From: a virus
IMG/VR virus record: IMGVR_UViG_3300022752_000136
Span: 1 to 42,668 of that record
Strand: one strand, 5' to 3'
Length of the DNA: 42,668 nt
The translations under genes and the position numbers were made by a program. Below, in pieces: positions 20,869-30,168 of this stretch. The notes below the pieces were generated by a model, which had not been told where the DNA came from, did no database searches, and saw nothing but the letters and a program-made list of their open reading frames with translations. Numbering within the stretch: the stretch's first letter is position 1; the number at the start of each line of letters is the position of its first letter.

Positions 20869-22095
20869 TTACCCCAGGAATCCGAAGTCGCGGAGAATCG
20901 TTGATGCAATCTTGGTCTTCTCCTCTTTTGCTGTGCTTGTATAATCCCAGTTGCCAGAACGACGAGCCATCTTCTTGGCATCGTAAAGGTTCATGGTTCC
21001 AACATTTCCCTTTTCATCTGTGTAGTTAAGGGCTCGTTGTACATAATCATTGTTGAGATCTAGTGAGTTAACATCCATTTCCCATGTGTCAGCGATTGCT
21101 GTTAACCATGGATCGGCTGCGTCGCGTAGCGTCTTGCCTTGAGATAATTGTGTTGTAAGACCAGGGAACATTGACATTGCTCGCTTTTGAAGTTCATTAT
21201 CTAGATCTTCTGCGTTAAGGGTTCCAGCAATAAGACCCTTCATGCTGTTTTCAAACCAGCCTTCGAATCGTGTATTAGACATGCTGTTAGGAAATCCATA
21301 TTCCCATGCTCGCTTATAAAGCTCGTTGGCTACAGTTTCTAATTTGCCAGTTAGGTTATAGATTGTCTTGTTACCAATGACACTCTTTTTGCTAAAGTCA
21401 ATTGACTTAGACATAATCTTATTAAGAAACTCTTGGTCGTATCGAACAACCTTGCCATCTTTAATAATGGCTGACTGCATCATTTGCTGTGCATAATCAA
21501 TAGCTTCTGCTGCTGTAATACTTATGCCATTACCCATAAATTGCTTAACAATATTGCTTGCATTAAGTTGTAAATCTGCAGCGTATTGACCTGGGTTAGT
21601 TTCTTTATAGTAAGCGTATTGACGTTGAGTATCTGTTTGATTCTTGTACCATGCAGTACCTTGAATCATCTGAGTCATGAGTGCCTCAGATGTAATTTGT
21701 TGATCTAGGATTTGATTAAGAACTGCTTCAAGACTTGGGTCTGCACCAATAACACCAGCAGCAATACCGAACCTTGCTTGCAACGTAGCTTTGTCAAGTT
21801 TATCAATATTAGTTGCAGCCTGTGTTGATGTTCCAGTTGATGTTCCAGTAGAAGTTCCAGTGCTAGTTCCTGTATTATTTCCACTGGTTGCATTATTAAC
21901 TGCTGTGTTTAAGCCAGTTGATGCACCAGCCTGTGCTGGCATCTGAAGGACAGTACCACTAAAGATTGTGCTTCCGCCGTTATACTTTGGATTAGTCTTT
22001 AAGAATGGATTGGCTGCAATAATTTTTGCGGTTGTTGTTCCGTTGGCAGCAGCAATCTTACTAAGCGTGTCGCCAGTTTTAACTGTATATGCCAT
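20869..22095 (-). CDS. Virion protein with N-terminal LysM domain (second)
   Basis: 408 residues. LysM at residues 1-53 (YTVKTGDTLSKIAAANGTTT, then AKIIAANPFLKTNPKYNGG). A (TGTS)n linker follows at about 72-92, then a mostly helical body with repeated Asn/Asp/Gln segments. The LysM and the S/T linker are arranged as in the next gene 19215-20864, so the two are probably duplicates with diverged bodies. TAATG overlap with the preceding gene. Role in wall recognition or penetration during ejection is inferred. Confidence 0.82.
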   Translation of the reverse strand: MAYTVKTGDTLSKIAAANGTTTAKIIAANPFLKTNPKYNGGSTIFSGTVLQMPAQAGASTGLNTAVNNATSGNNTGTSTGTSTGTSTGTSTQAATNIDKLDKATLQARFGIAAGVIGADPSLEAVLNQILDQQITSEALMTQMIQGTAWYKNQTDTQRQYAYYKETNPGQYAADLQLNASNIVKQFMGNGISITAAEAIDYAQQMMQSAIIKDGKVVRYDQEFLNKIMSKSIDFSKKSVIGNKTIYNLTGKLETVANELYKRAWEYGFPNSMSNTRFEGWFENSMKGLIAGTLNAEDLDNELQKRAMSMFPGLTTQLSQGKTLRDAADPWLTAIADTWEMDVNSLDLNNDYVQRALNYTDEKGNVGTMNLYDAKKMARRSGNWDYTSTAKEEKTKIASTILRDFGFLG

Positions 22096-22904
22096 TAGCT
22101 ACCAACCACATTTCCGATTGCATTTGGATCTTTAAGAAGTTTTTCAACAAGACCTAAGAATGTATTGGCTGCAAATGATTCAGCATAATCTGGACGAGAC
22201 ATTGCAAAGTTGCGAGCAAACATTGTTGGATCAAAACCAGTTCCTTGGGTTCCAGTTGAAGTAGTAGAACCCATAGTGTTCTTGCCTTTTGGTGCAGCAG
22301 TTGTTGTAGTTCCCTGATATGTAGAAGGTTCCTTCTTTGCTGCTGCATTTACGCCTGCTGTATAAGCATCAATTTCTGCTTGTGTCGCTCTGCGACCAAG
22401 TCTGCGCTCCATCTCATCATTGATTTGCTGAGCAGCAGAAGAACCGCTGTATTGTGTAATACGTGTATCTTTAACAGCTTGAGTTCCATATTTTGGTCCA
22501 GTGCCTTCGGCTCTGTACATAGATGGATCCATAACATTGAGATACTCAAATGGGTTGCCACTTGTGCTACCTAATGATTGTGTCCAACCAACCGCATCAT
22601 TCCATACAAGTTGTGCATATTTTTTAGCTATGCCCTTACGTGCAAGGTCTGCAATGAAATCATTGTACATAGCCTTGTTCTTGGTTGGCAGATACTTAAA
22701 CCACTCTTTTGCTTCATCAGGTGATGCATAACGTGCAGGTGGAAGACCAGGCAATTGAATGCCAGGAACGTTAGGAGTAAAGGATGGATAACCACCAGCA
22801 CTATTGACTGTACCTTTGCCAGTTACTTGATTTGGGTTTGGGTAATTAGGCAGGTTGTCATAGATATCTGGGATACCGTCTTTGTCTGTATCTTTAGCTA
22901 CCAT
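22095..22904 (-). CDS. Virion protein with calcium-loop-like N-terminus
   Basis: 269 residues from ATG 22904, a TAATG overlap with the giant gene upstream. Residues 5-17 (DTDKDGIPDIYDN) are a DxDxDGxxD loop as in thrombospondin type 3 or dockerin-like calcium-binding repeats, here single. A Pro-rich stretch (LPNYPNPNQV) follows, then a helical body (SPDEAKEWFKYLPTKNKAMY), a Thr/Ala/Gly linker and an end domain. No enzymatic motif. Placed between the giant virion protein and two LysM proteins, it is likely part of the same ejection assembly. Confidence 0.72.
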   Translation of the reverse strand: MVAKDTDKDGIPDIYDNLPNYPNPNQVTGKGTVNSAGGYPSFTPNVPGIQLPGLPPARYASPDEAKEWFKYLPTKNKAMYNDFIADLARKGIAKKYAQLVWNDAVGWTQSLGSTSGNPFEYLNVMDPSMYRAEGTGPKYGTQAVKDTRITQYSGSSAAQQINDEMERRLGRRATQAEIDAYTAGVNAAAKKEPSTYQGTTTTAAPKGKNTMGSTTSTGTQGTGFDPTMFARNFAMSRPDYAESFAANTFLGLVEKLLKDPNAIGNVVGS

Positions 22905-25900
22905 TATCCTGCCACCAATTCTGTACTTAGTTCGGGCATATTCTCTAACCACCTTGCTGCAAATGTTGAAAACTCATCGCTTGCAACCTGCATAAAGTTG
23001 TAATGAAATTGCGAGAACTGTGCTTTAAGATCTGCTTTGCGCCTATCACTGTTCATCGCTGCTGTGTATTGTTCTCTGAACGCATTGGCTTGAGTTAACC
23101 AGTAGGCAATCTCTGTCCACTTATCGCTCTTACCGTCAGCGTATTGTCTCCACTTTGGATCATTAGCAATCTCTTGGATTGCTGGGATTGTTACACCCCA
23201 GAAATCTTTCTGACTTGCTGAACGATTATCAGCCCAACCTGGGAAGTCGGATTGAATTGACTTAACCATTGAGTCAAACTGTTGTTTGATTCCAAGTGAT
23301 TGATACCTAACTTCGTATGTAGAACCAACACCATATTGAGCCATGATTGCATCACGCCACTCTGTAGCTTTTTGATACTCAGCCCAACCACGACGTGATT
23401 CAATATCTACTCGTAGTTCTTCTGCACTCTTCTTCTGTGTAAGAGGAGAGTTATATCCACCTGGGAAGTTAAGTCTCTTATAGATTGCAGCAATCTCTGT
23501 TGAATATTCATCGGTTAATTCACCGTATCCAGCAGATAACATTCCTGCATACTTAGTATCCCAACGACCAATCTTCTCAAGAAGTTCTGGATTATTACGA
23601 ATCATCTTGATGTCTGAGTAGTTTGCTGCCACTCCCGCAATATTCTTTTGGTTAGAACCAATCAAAGCAATGGAGTCAATACCCCATTCTTCTTCCATCT
23701 TCTTCTGTGCTAGATCGTAGTCACCGTTATATTGAGTTAGTAAGTCGCTGTAATACTGTGTAGCAGCACGAGTTACTGGATCAAATGTTGTTGAAATTGG
23801 TGCAAAGAACTGCACTACTGAGCGAATAAAAGACATGTTGCCTGCTGCTTTAGCAGCAACAGCCATGCTAGGAGGTTCCCCTACACGACCATTACGATCC
23901 CACTCTGAGTAAAGAACGCGGTAGTTAGTAAATACTTCATCAACAAATCTATCGCTACGCAGGATTCCAACCTTGTCAAGTGCTGAACGTAGATAACCTG
24001 GAGCAATTGTGTTAATCGCTGTGCTTACTAAATTGCCACCTTCTTGTGGGTATCCACCAAAAAGAATGCTGTTCTCGTAGAAGTCATCACCAAATGTAGA
24101 ACGTAAGTTCTTAGCAATATCTTCGCCATGGATTGTCCATAAACCAAGAGGTGCTGTAAATCCATCTTTAACAAGTTGTGAGATTCCAACGGTTCCAAAC
24201 CAAGATACGCTTGGGTCTGCAATCATGAACTCCATTTGCTTTGGATTCCATTTAAGCCCACCACCACGTGAATCTGTGTATGGTTTAAGTGCATCCTTTG
24301 CCCATTGAGGAAGTTTGTCTCCTAGTGGTAATGGATACTTTACCGTTACTTGAGTTCCTGCTGGAACATCAGCCATCTTCTTGTATGTGTTTCCATCTTG
24401 ATCTTCGTAAGCTTCGAAGTTATCAAAGGCATTGGCAATACTGTTATACCAGTATGCGTTCATTGGATTCTTTGCCATCAACTTCAAGGCAACTGCTTGG
24501 CTATTGAAGAATGCTAGAGGGAATGACATTGCAAATCGTGCAGCGTACATACCGTTAGTAAGGCGACGTGAAGAATAAAGAGTTTGTTCTACACGTGCAA
24601 GTGCATTACGGTAAGCAATCTGACGCATCTGGTTATTAACCACTGCATCTGATGGATCAATGCCAGCACGTTGTGCTGCATTGATAAGTGTACGCATTTC
24701 ATCTCTTGTATAGTTCAAGAACAATGGGTTGCGAACCATCTTGTTTTCAGTTGCAGATAGGATACGCCATGCTGCGTCGGTGACGCCAGCAACGTTAGCA
24801 AATCTTTTTTCAGCCCAGTTCAAATCATTAAGATTAATGTTTGGACCTTCGATTGATTCCAATAAATCTGGACGATTACGTAAAAGAATCTCTGTTTCTT
24901 TAATTGAAACATCACGTTCTAGAATAAGTTTGCGTAGTTCTTCGCTTGGATACATCTTACGAAGCTTGTCGCTAGTCTGGCTAATCCATGCAGCAAACTC
25001 ATCTTGTGTCATGACGTGACCTGCACGAGACGACATACGACGACGGTACTCTTTACCAGCATCTCCTGTGTATAACCACTTAAGAATCTGTGAGTCTGAA
25101 TCTCCACGCATCATCATGCCTAAAGGCATTTCAAGTTCGTTACGAATCTGGCGATTAGCAATATGTGCTAATGCATTCCAGTAAGGCTTGCCTTCGTTAC
25201 GCTTGATTGTTACAAATCGTGAGCCTTCAGCACGTAGACGACGGCTGTATTCAGCCTGCATAGATGTGCTATAAAAGTTTTGTGTTGAATCGATCTCAGA
25301 CATGTAGGCTTTAGCACCACGAATGTTTGGATCTGCAAGACCAGCAATTGTGTAGTCCTTACCGTTAACGGTAATAACTTCTGCTTCTTGACCTAGATTC
25401 TTGCGTTGGCGTAAAGCACCTTGTGCTTTAGCCTCGTCTGAAATAAGAGCACGTTTCTTTTCAATAAGAACTGAAAGACCATTAACAGCCTGTCCAGTGC
25501 GATCTAATTCATCGGTTGCCTTGTAGAAAGCATCTTGTGCTTTCCAAAGTTCGTAGTCTGCTGCATGTTTTGCAGCATCTGCTTGCGCTTGGTTTGCTTT
25601 AGTAGCCTTCTTGGCTGCAGCTTCTGCTTTTGCTTGCGTTGTACGTGCTGCTTGCCACGCTATTTCTGCTGCATCAAAGTTCTTTTGTGCTGCTTCCCAT
25701 GGTTCAACCACAAGTTTAAGATCGCCAGCAAGAATATCCATTTCTTTAAGGACAGCCTTTTCTTGACGTCGTGATGCTGCACTGTTAGTGCCAGGAATCC
25801 AACGCTTCGCCTGTTCTGCACGTAGGCTTGTGTTATAAATGATGTTCTTTGTTCCAGGCAAACCATTCTTAACAAGTTCCATTGACTCAAGTGCCATGCT

Positions 25901-27859
25901 GCCACGAGCAAACGGATCAACCATTGAGTTCTTTGGGATGTATGCAAAACGAAGTAGGTTTAAGTTGTTGAAAACCATGTTGGCTGTGTCAAGAATCTGA
26001 CCTAAAGCCATGCCACCTTTAGAAGCAAATGCTCCAAGTTCTTGTCCCTTGGTAATTGGTGCTCTTGCACCAAGCGAACGCTTGGTATTCAAGATAACTT
26101 CAATCTCCAACTTACGGAAATCAAGCATTGGTACTGTCTGTGCTTCATTTGATACAGCAAAGAAGTTGGTTACGTTAAGGTTGCCATCTTCATCTGGTAT
26201 AAATCCATGCTTAGTTGCGTATTGTGTCAGTGTTTGACGACGTTCACTAGCACCAGAATGCCACTTAGTAATTTGATCTATGGCATCTTTGTTAGTTTTG
26301 ATATCATCAATACCACGAACGCCATAATTCTTAGCAAGTCTAATCATTACTTGCTGCTCTACTTGTGCAAGTGCCATTGCTCGTTGAGTATCATCTTGCG
26401 CTGCAAGAAACTTCTCAACCATATCACGCTTAAACTTTGCACCTTCTGTACCGCGTAGCATTTGCAAGCGGTTAAGGTCTGATAGCAAATCATTTGCTGC
26501 TTCAAATCGGCGTGGATTAGAAATATTGATGTGACCTTGTGGTCGACCTGACCCTACCCATGCAATGGCACGGATAGCACGGTCATAAACATCAGTCTGG
26601 TATACGGTTGAACGCCAACCTTCGCCACCATCTCGACCAAATAACTTGATATCACCATACTTAGCTTGCAAAGCAAGCTTCTGCTTACCGAGGTTTAGCT
26701 TTTCTAATACGCCATACTTGCCTGGCTGGTAACTTTCAAGTACACCACTGGTTGCCTTGGACATAAAGTCATCAAGTGCATCAGAAAACTTAGGATCTGT
26801 TGCTCTTTTAGCATCAATGATAGCCTGATAGCGAGTAGTCAACTTAGGACTAATTGCATCTAAGCCAATCTTTGAAAAATCTGTAATTGGTTCAAAGCGG
26901 TTGAGACCATAATTGTCAATGTGGTCAGCAAGTACTGGCTTGCTTTGCATCAAACGCATGAATGCTGCAGTGTCACCGCGTTCTGCAAGCAAGTAATCTC
27001 CAACATCTCGATGATTATCGAGGCGAGATACAATTGTTGCTGTGCGATATGGGTTTGCAGTTTCTGAAATCAAAGGATTAGCAGCAAGGCGAGTTAAATT
27101 TGTCTCTTTAACTGCATCATCAATAAGGACACCAAGACCAGATGTAGGTGCTTCACCTGTTTTTGCAGCAGCCCATGCAACAGTTTCTTCAACTTTACTG
27201 CGGAATGTATTCATGTCCGAAGTTGTAAGAATCTTCTTTGATCCTACTGCAGTTTTAACGCCAGCACGAGTTAGCGCACCTGCGCCTTTAGTACCAAGCA
27301 TTGCAAGTGTTAGGTCTGTTGCACCTGATGTAACGATGCCTAGCCATTCATCTCTGAATGCTTTATCTCGTTGCTTATCATCAAAGACATTAAAGTTGCT
27401 GTCCATGAATGTAGGTGTAATTGCATCTGGCAATACAGAACCAACAGCACCGCCAACAGTGGTGGCAAGAGCTTGACCCATTGAAATCTTTTTAGATTGC
27501 TGTGAAGCATATCTAAAACTAGATACACCTTTACCTTGAGCAAGAGCCTGCGGAACGAGAAGGGCAGTAGAGACAGCCTGTGTTGCAGGCTGAATAACAT
27601 ACTTGCCTGCTAACTCCATTGCTTTCATTGCAGGATTTACAATGAATCCAAATGGACTGCTCTTTGCCTTTTCAATTCCAGAAGCAATCTTAGGAACTAC
27701 AGCTTTTTCAATTCCTCCGACTTTAGTATTATCAAACTGTTGTTTCTTAAAAGAATCTACAGGCGAATATACTGGTCCAGGAGGAGTCTGTGGTGTTTCA
27801 GCGTAGTACTTATCCCACCAGTTGGGAGTTGGTGTTGGCTGCGGTTGCATCTGCGACAT
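22904..27859 (-). CDS. Giant (1651-aa) internal/ejection virion protein
   Basis: Largest gene in the window. An N-terminal Pro-rich arm (QPTPTPNWWDKYYAETP) is followed by helical, hydrophobic segments (TTVGGAVGSVLPDAITPTF), a central charged coiled coil (about 750-800, AKAEAAAKKATKANQAQADA), and a long mixed C-terminal half with amphipathic stretches. No polymerase, protease or glycosidase motif is clear. Size, composition and place after the portal suit an internal ejection protein of short-tailed phages; a tape-measure protein is the alternative. A GGGGG-type ribosome site precedes ATG 27859, which lies inside the end of the gene before it. Confidence 0.7.
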   Translation of the reverse strand: MSQMQPQPTPTPNWWDKYYAETPQTPPGPVYSPVDSFKKQQFDNTKVGGIEKAVVPKIASGIEKAKSSPFGFIVNPAMKAMELAGKYVIQPATQAVSTALLVPQALAQGKGVSSFRYASQQSKKISMGQALATTVGGAVGSVLPDAITPTFMDSNFNVFDDKQRDKAFRDEWLGIVTSGATDLTLAMLGTKGAGALTRAGVKTAVGSKKILTTSDMNTFRSKVEETVAWAAAKTGEAPTSGLGVLIDDAVKETNLTRLAANPLISETANPYRTATIVSRLDNHRDVGDYLLAERGDTAAFMRLMQSKPVLADHIDNYGLNRFEPITDFSKIGLDAISPKLTTRYQAIIDAKRATDPKFSDALDDFMSKATSGVLESYQPGKYGVLEKLNLGKQKLALQAKYGDIKLFGRDGGEGWRSTVYQTDVYDRAIRAIAWVGSGRPQGHINISNPRRFEAANDLLSDLNRLQMLRGTEGAKFKRDMVEKFLAAQDDTQRAMALAQVEQQVMIRLAKNYGVRGIDDIKTNKDAIDQITKWHSGASERRQTLTQYATKHGFIPDEDGNLNVTNFFAVSNEAQTVPMLDFRKLEIEVILNTKRSLGARAPITKGQELGAFASKGGMALGQILDTANMVFNNLNLLRFAYIPKNSMVDPFARGSMALESMELVKNGLPGTKNIIYNTSLRAEQAKRWIPGTNSAASRRQEKAVLKEMDILAGDLKLVVEPWEAAQKNFDAAEIAWQAARTTQAKAEAAAKKATKANQAQADAAKHAADYELWKAQDAFYKATDELDRTGQAVNGLSVLIEKKRALISDEAKAQGALRQRKNLGQEAEVITVNGKDYTIAGLADPNIRGAKAYMSEIDSTQNFYSTSMQAEYSRRLRAEGSRFVTIKRNEGKPYWNALAHIANRQIRNELEMPLGMMMRGDSDSQILKWLYTGDAGKEYRRRMSSRAGHVMTQDEFAAWISQTSDKLRKMYPSEELRKLILERDVSIKETEILLRNRPDLLESIEGPNINLNDLNWAEKRFANVAGVTDAAWRILSATENKMVRNPLFLNYTRDEMRTLINAAQRAGIDPSDAVVNNQMRQIAYRNALARVEQTLYSSRRLTNGMYAARFAMSFPLAFFNSQAVALKLMAKNPMNAYWYNSIANAFDNFEAYEDQDGNTYKKMADVPAGTQVTVKYPLPLGDKLPQWAKDALKPYTDSRGGGLKWNPKQMEFMIADPSVSWFGTVGISQLVKDGFTAPLGLWTIHGEDIAKNLRSTFGDDFYENSILFGGYPQEGGNLVSTAINTIAPGYLRSALDKVGILRSDRFVDEVFTNYRVLYSEWDRNGRVGEPPSMAVAAKAAGNMSFIRSVVQFFAPISTTFDPVTRAATQYYSDLLTQYNGDYDLAQKKMEEEWGIDSIALIGSNQKNIAGVAANYSDIKMIRNNPELLEKIGRWDTKYAGMLSAGYGELTDEYSTEIAAIYKRLNFPGGYNSPLTQKKSAEELRVDIESRRGWAEYQKATEWRDAIMAQYGVGSTYEVRYQSLGIKQQFDSMVKSIQSDFPGWADNRSASQKDFWGVTIPAIQEIANDPKWRQYADGKSDKWTEIAYWLTQANAFREQYTAAMNSDRRKADLKAQFSQFHYNFMQVASDEFSTFAARWLENMPELSTELVAG

Positions 27860-28016
27860 TAGTCATTCCCCCTTCTGGAGCTGTAGTTAATTGATTAAGC
27901 AAATCAATGCGATCACTATCAGACTCAAAAGGAAAACGAGCTAAATCCCATGCTATTGGAGCCAACTCAAACCCAAGATACTCGAGATTCTCCTCGAACT
28001 TCTTGAATACTTTCAT
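27810..28016 (-). CDS. Small acidic protein of unknown function
   Basis: 68 residues: MKVFKKFEENLEYLGFELAP at the start, then an acidic FESDSDRIDLLNQL and a Thr/Asn/Ala-rich end. It overlaps the giant gene by 50 bases and the upstream gene by 4 (ATGA). The overlap carries the ribosome site of the giant gene, so translation of this gene may set that gene's output. Not recognised. Confidence 0.6.
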   Translation of the reverse strand: MKVFKKFEENLEYLGFELAPIAWDLARFPFESDSDRIDLLNQLTTAPEGGMTNVADATAANTNSQLVG

Positions 28017-28429
28017 TCAGTTTGACTCCGTAGATATTTAACAAATGCTTTCATTGTTCCAGTTGAGTTAGGCGAATCTGCAAATTGCATCATTAAAGGT
28101 AAATACTTTTGCAATACAGTTAAATCTTCAACCTGTACATCACTGGGTGCTTTAAGTCCTAGTACTTCACTGCCTGGACCTGGACCTGCATCAATACCTG
28201 CAGTAACAGGTTCGCTTGGTCGGTTGGTTGGCGCAGACAATGGAATAACGCCAGCCATTGGGTTAGCAGCTTTTGCCATTGGTGCTCCCGCTTGCTGTGC
28301 AAGGAAATCTTTTTGCTCGCCGTAGGCTGCATTAGGTAACCTTTTAGCACCCTGTGCTGGTACATCTGGTCGCTTGGAAAACTTTCCAGGACCAGATACC
28401 GCGCCAGGATTAGGTTGCATCATGGACAT
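28013..28429 (-). CDS. Pro/Ala-rich virion-region protein
   Basis: 138 residues. The N-terminal half is flexible and Pro/Ala/Gly-rich (PGAVSGPGKFSKRPDVPAQG, then AAYGEQKDFLAQQAGAPMAK). The C-terminal 50 residues are more ordered (VEDLTVLQKYLPLMMQFADS, then TMKAFVKYLRSQTE). I have seen similar YGEQ-DFLxxQxGAPM segments in uncultured phage proteins near portal genes. Could be a head-completion or internal protein; function not established. Confidence 0.68.
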   Translation of the reverse strand: MSMMQPNPGAVSGPGKFSKRPDVPAQGAKRLPNAAYGEQKDFLAQQAGAPMAKAANPMAGVIPLSAPTNRPSEPVTAGIDAGPGPGSEVLGLKAPSDVQVEDLTVLQKYLPLMMQFADSPNSTGTMKAFVKYLRSQTE

Positions 28430-28432
28430 GGA

Positions 28433-29974
28433 TTACTTCTTTCTTGAAGCTTCGTATGCTTTCGCTGCTTTAGATCCTGGTACGTATGGAACTGGACCTG
28501 TGTACATTGGTGTAGGTGTCTTACCCTTTGCAGGAATCTTTACCGTTGTGTTGCGATAAATCTTACGAGGGTCTTTAATCTTTTTATTTTCTGCCATTAA
28601 CTCTGCAAGAGTTACGCCAGCCTTTTTAGCAATACCTGAAAGTGTGTCGCCAGTTTCTACTTTATAGGTAGTAGTTGATCCACCTGAATTAATAGTAGGG
28701 GCTTTGCCATTCTTGTATTTACCTTGACCAGTAATACGTGGTTGGTTACTGCGCTGCTTCATTGCTGCTGCACCTGCTGTAACTCCAGCTGCTGCTGCAG
28801 CTGCTTTACCTTTTCCTTTTAGTCCACCTGGAACAGCACGACCATAGTCTGCTGTAGTTTTTGGTGCTGGACGAAGAGTTCCAGCATTCATTAGATCCCA
28901 AGTTGTACGACCCTTGGTTCCTTCACTTAATTTTCTTTGGATAGGACCTGCTGCAAGACCTGCTGCTGTAATTGCAAGACCGACTTTTCCGCCAACTGCC
29001 TTATATGCGCCTCTACCAATTGCACGTGCAACTGTGCCTGCAGTAATTTTCTTTGCTGCTGACTTAGCACCAGTTGTAGCAACTGTGCCTGCGCCCTTCT
29101 TTGCAACTACTGCAGGAAGGTTAGATGTTCCACCTTTAGCAATACGAACTGCTTCGCCCTTTGACTTGCCTGACGCAACTGCTGCCTTATACTTATCAAC
29201 TTCTGCTGCTGTCTTAAGTTCACCTTTTGCTGCAACACCTGTTTTGGCTGCAACATTTTTGCTAATTTCACCAAAAGTTTTTGTTGACTTACCGCTTTTA
29301 ATTGTCTTTGGGTAAGCAGCTGATGCTGCAGGTTTTGACGCTGCCCAGTTCTTACGTTCTGCTGGTGTCATCTTTGCCCATGCTGCCTTATTGGCAGCAG
29401 ACTTTTCTGCACGAGTCATTGACTTTGTTACAGATGGCTTCTTTGTAGCAGGCTTGGTTGGAGATTTTGACATATCCATTGTCTTGCGTTGTGATTTTTC
29501 CGCAGAGCCAATAGCCTTTTTTAGCTTATCTTTTTTTGAACCTACTTTAGCAACAGATTTGCTAGGCGTTTGAACTTTTCTTAGTTCAGCCATTTTCTTT
29601 TCTGCTGGACCACCAGTGTTGTATTTCTTTCCTTGTACTTCTACAACACCTTTAGCCTTAGCTGTCTTAGCATCTTCTGTTTCATACATGCGATCAACTG
29701 CTGCTTTAGCCTCACGGCGGTCACGAGCAAAACGCTCTTGCGCTGTTTCAGTTGGCTTACTAAATATTTTATTACCTTTATCGTCGGTAATGTAACCTGC
29801 TTTGGCTTCCTTCTTTACTTCTGAAAGAACTGCTTTATCTTCTGCAGATACTTTTGCCATAGGGTCACGGCGTACCGCCTTGGTCTTTCCACTGAAAGCT
29901 CCCTTGGCATCGGCTACGGCAGCTTTACGCGCCTGCTTAAACTTCTTCGGAGCTTTTGGTTTCTTCGCTGCCAT
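28433..29974 (-). CDS. Lys/Ala-rich virion protein with C-terminal LysM
   Basis: 513 residues. Residues 1-380 are rich in Lys and Ala with many short basic helices (AAKKPKAPKKFKQARKAA at the start), suggesting contact with packaged DNA or wall polymers. A hydrophobic helix-like stretch occurs at about 320-345 (GKVGLAITAAGLAAGPI). Residues about 428-475 form a LysM domain (TYKVETGDTLSGIAKKAGVT, then LAELMAENKKIKD). AAAGGA precedes the ATG. This is the third LysM gene of the operon, with the domain at the opposite end from the other two. Confidence 0.8.
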   Translation of the reverse strand: MAAKKPKAPKKFKQARKAAVADAKGAFSGKTKAVRRDPMAKVSAEDKAVLSEVKKEAKAGYITDDKGNKIFSKPTETAQERFARDRREAKAAVDRMYETEDAKTAKAKGVVEVQGKKYNTGGPAEKKMAELRKVQTPSKSVAKVGSKKDKLKKAIGSAEKSQRKTMDMSKSPTKPATKKPSVTKSMTRAEKSAANKAAWAKMTPAERKNWAASKPAASAAYPKTIKSGKSTKTFGEISKNVAAKTGVAAKGELKTAAEVDKYKAAVASGKSKGEAVRIAKGGTSNLPAVVAKKGAGTVATTGAKSAAKKITAGTVARAIGRGAYKAVGGKVGLAITAAGLAAGPIQRKLSEGTKGRTTWDLMNAGTLRPAPKTTADYGRAVPGGLKGKGKAAAAAAGVTAGAAAMKQRSNQPRITGQGKYKNGKAPTINSGGSTTTYKVETGDTLSGIAKKAGVTLAELMAENKKIKDPRKIYRNTTVKIPAKGKTPTPMYTGPVPYVPGSKAAKAYEASRKK

Positions 29975-30004
29975 AGTTATCCTTTACTTAATATTTGTTA
30001 AGCT

Positions 30005-30154
30005 TTACTTAAGCTTGTTCTTGTTGCCCTTTGTGCCTTTGGTAATGATGCCTTGCTTGACGTTTCCGCCACCTTTTACTGCTCCACCATTCTTCTTGCC
30101 CATGATTGGTGAGCCGACATTTGCCTTGGCTGGCTTTCCTTGCTTTCCGAACAT
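30005..30154 (-). CDS. Tiny Gly/Lys-rich protein (49 aa)
   Basis: 49 residues: MFGKQGKPAKANVGSPIMGK, then KNGGAVKGGGNVKQGIITKG and a Lys/Asn tail. A clear AAGGAG site 8 bases before the ATG supports translation; the gene fits the space between portal and the Lys-rich LysM gene. Small basic Gly-rich proteins like this occur near portal genes of other phages. Function unknown; nucleic-acid contact possible. Confidence 0.7.
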   Translation of the reverse strand: MFGKQGKPAKANVGSPIMGKKNGGAVKGGGNVKQGIITKGTKGNKNKLK

Positions 30155-30168
30155 TTATTTCTCCTTAG

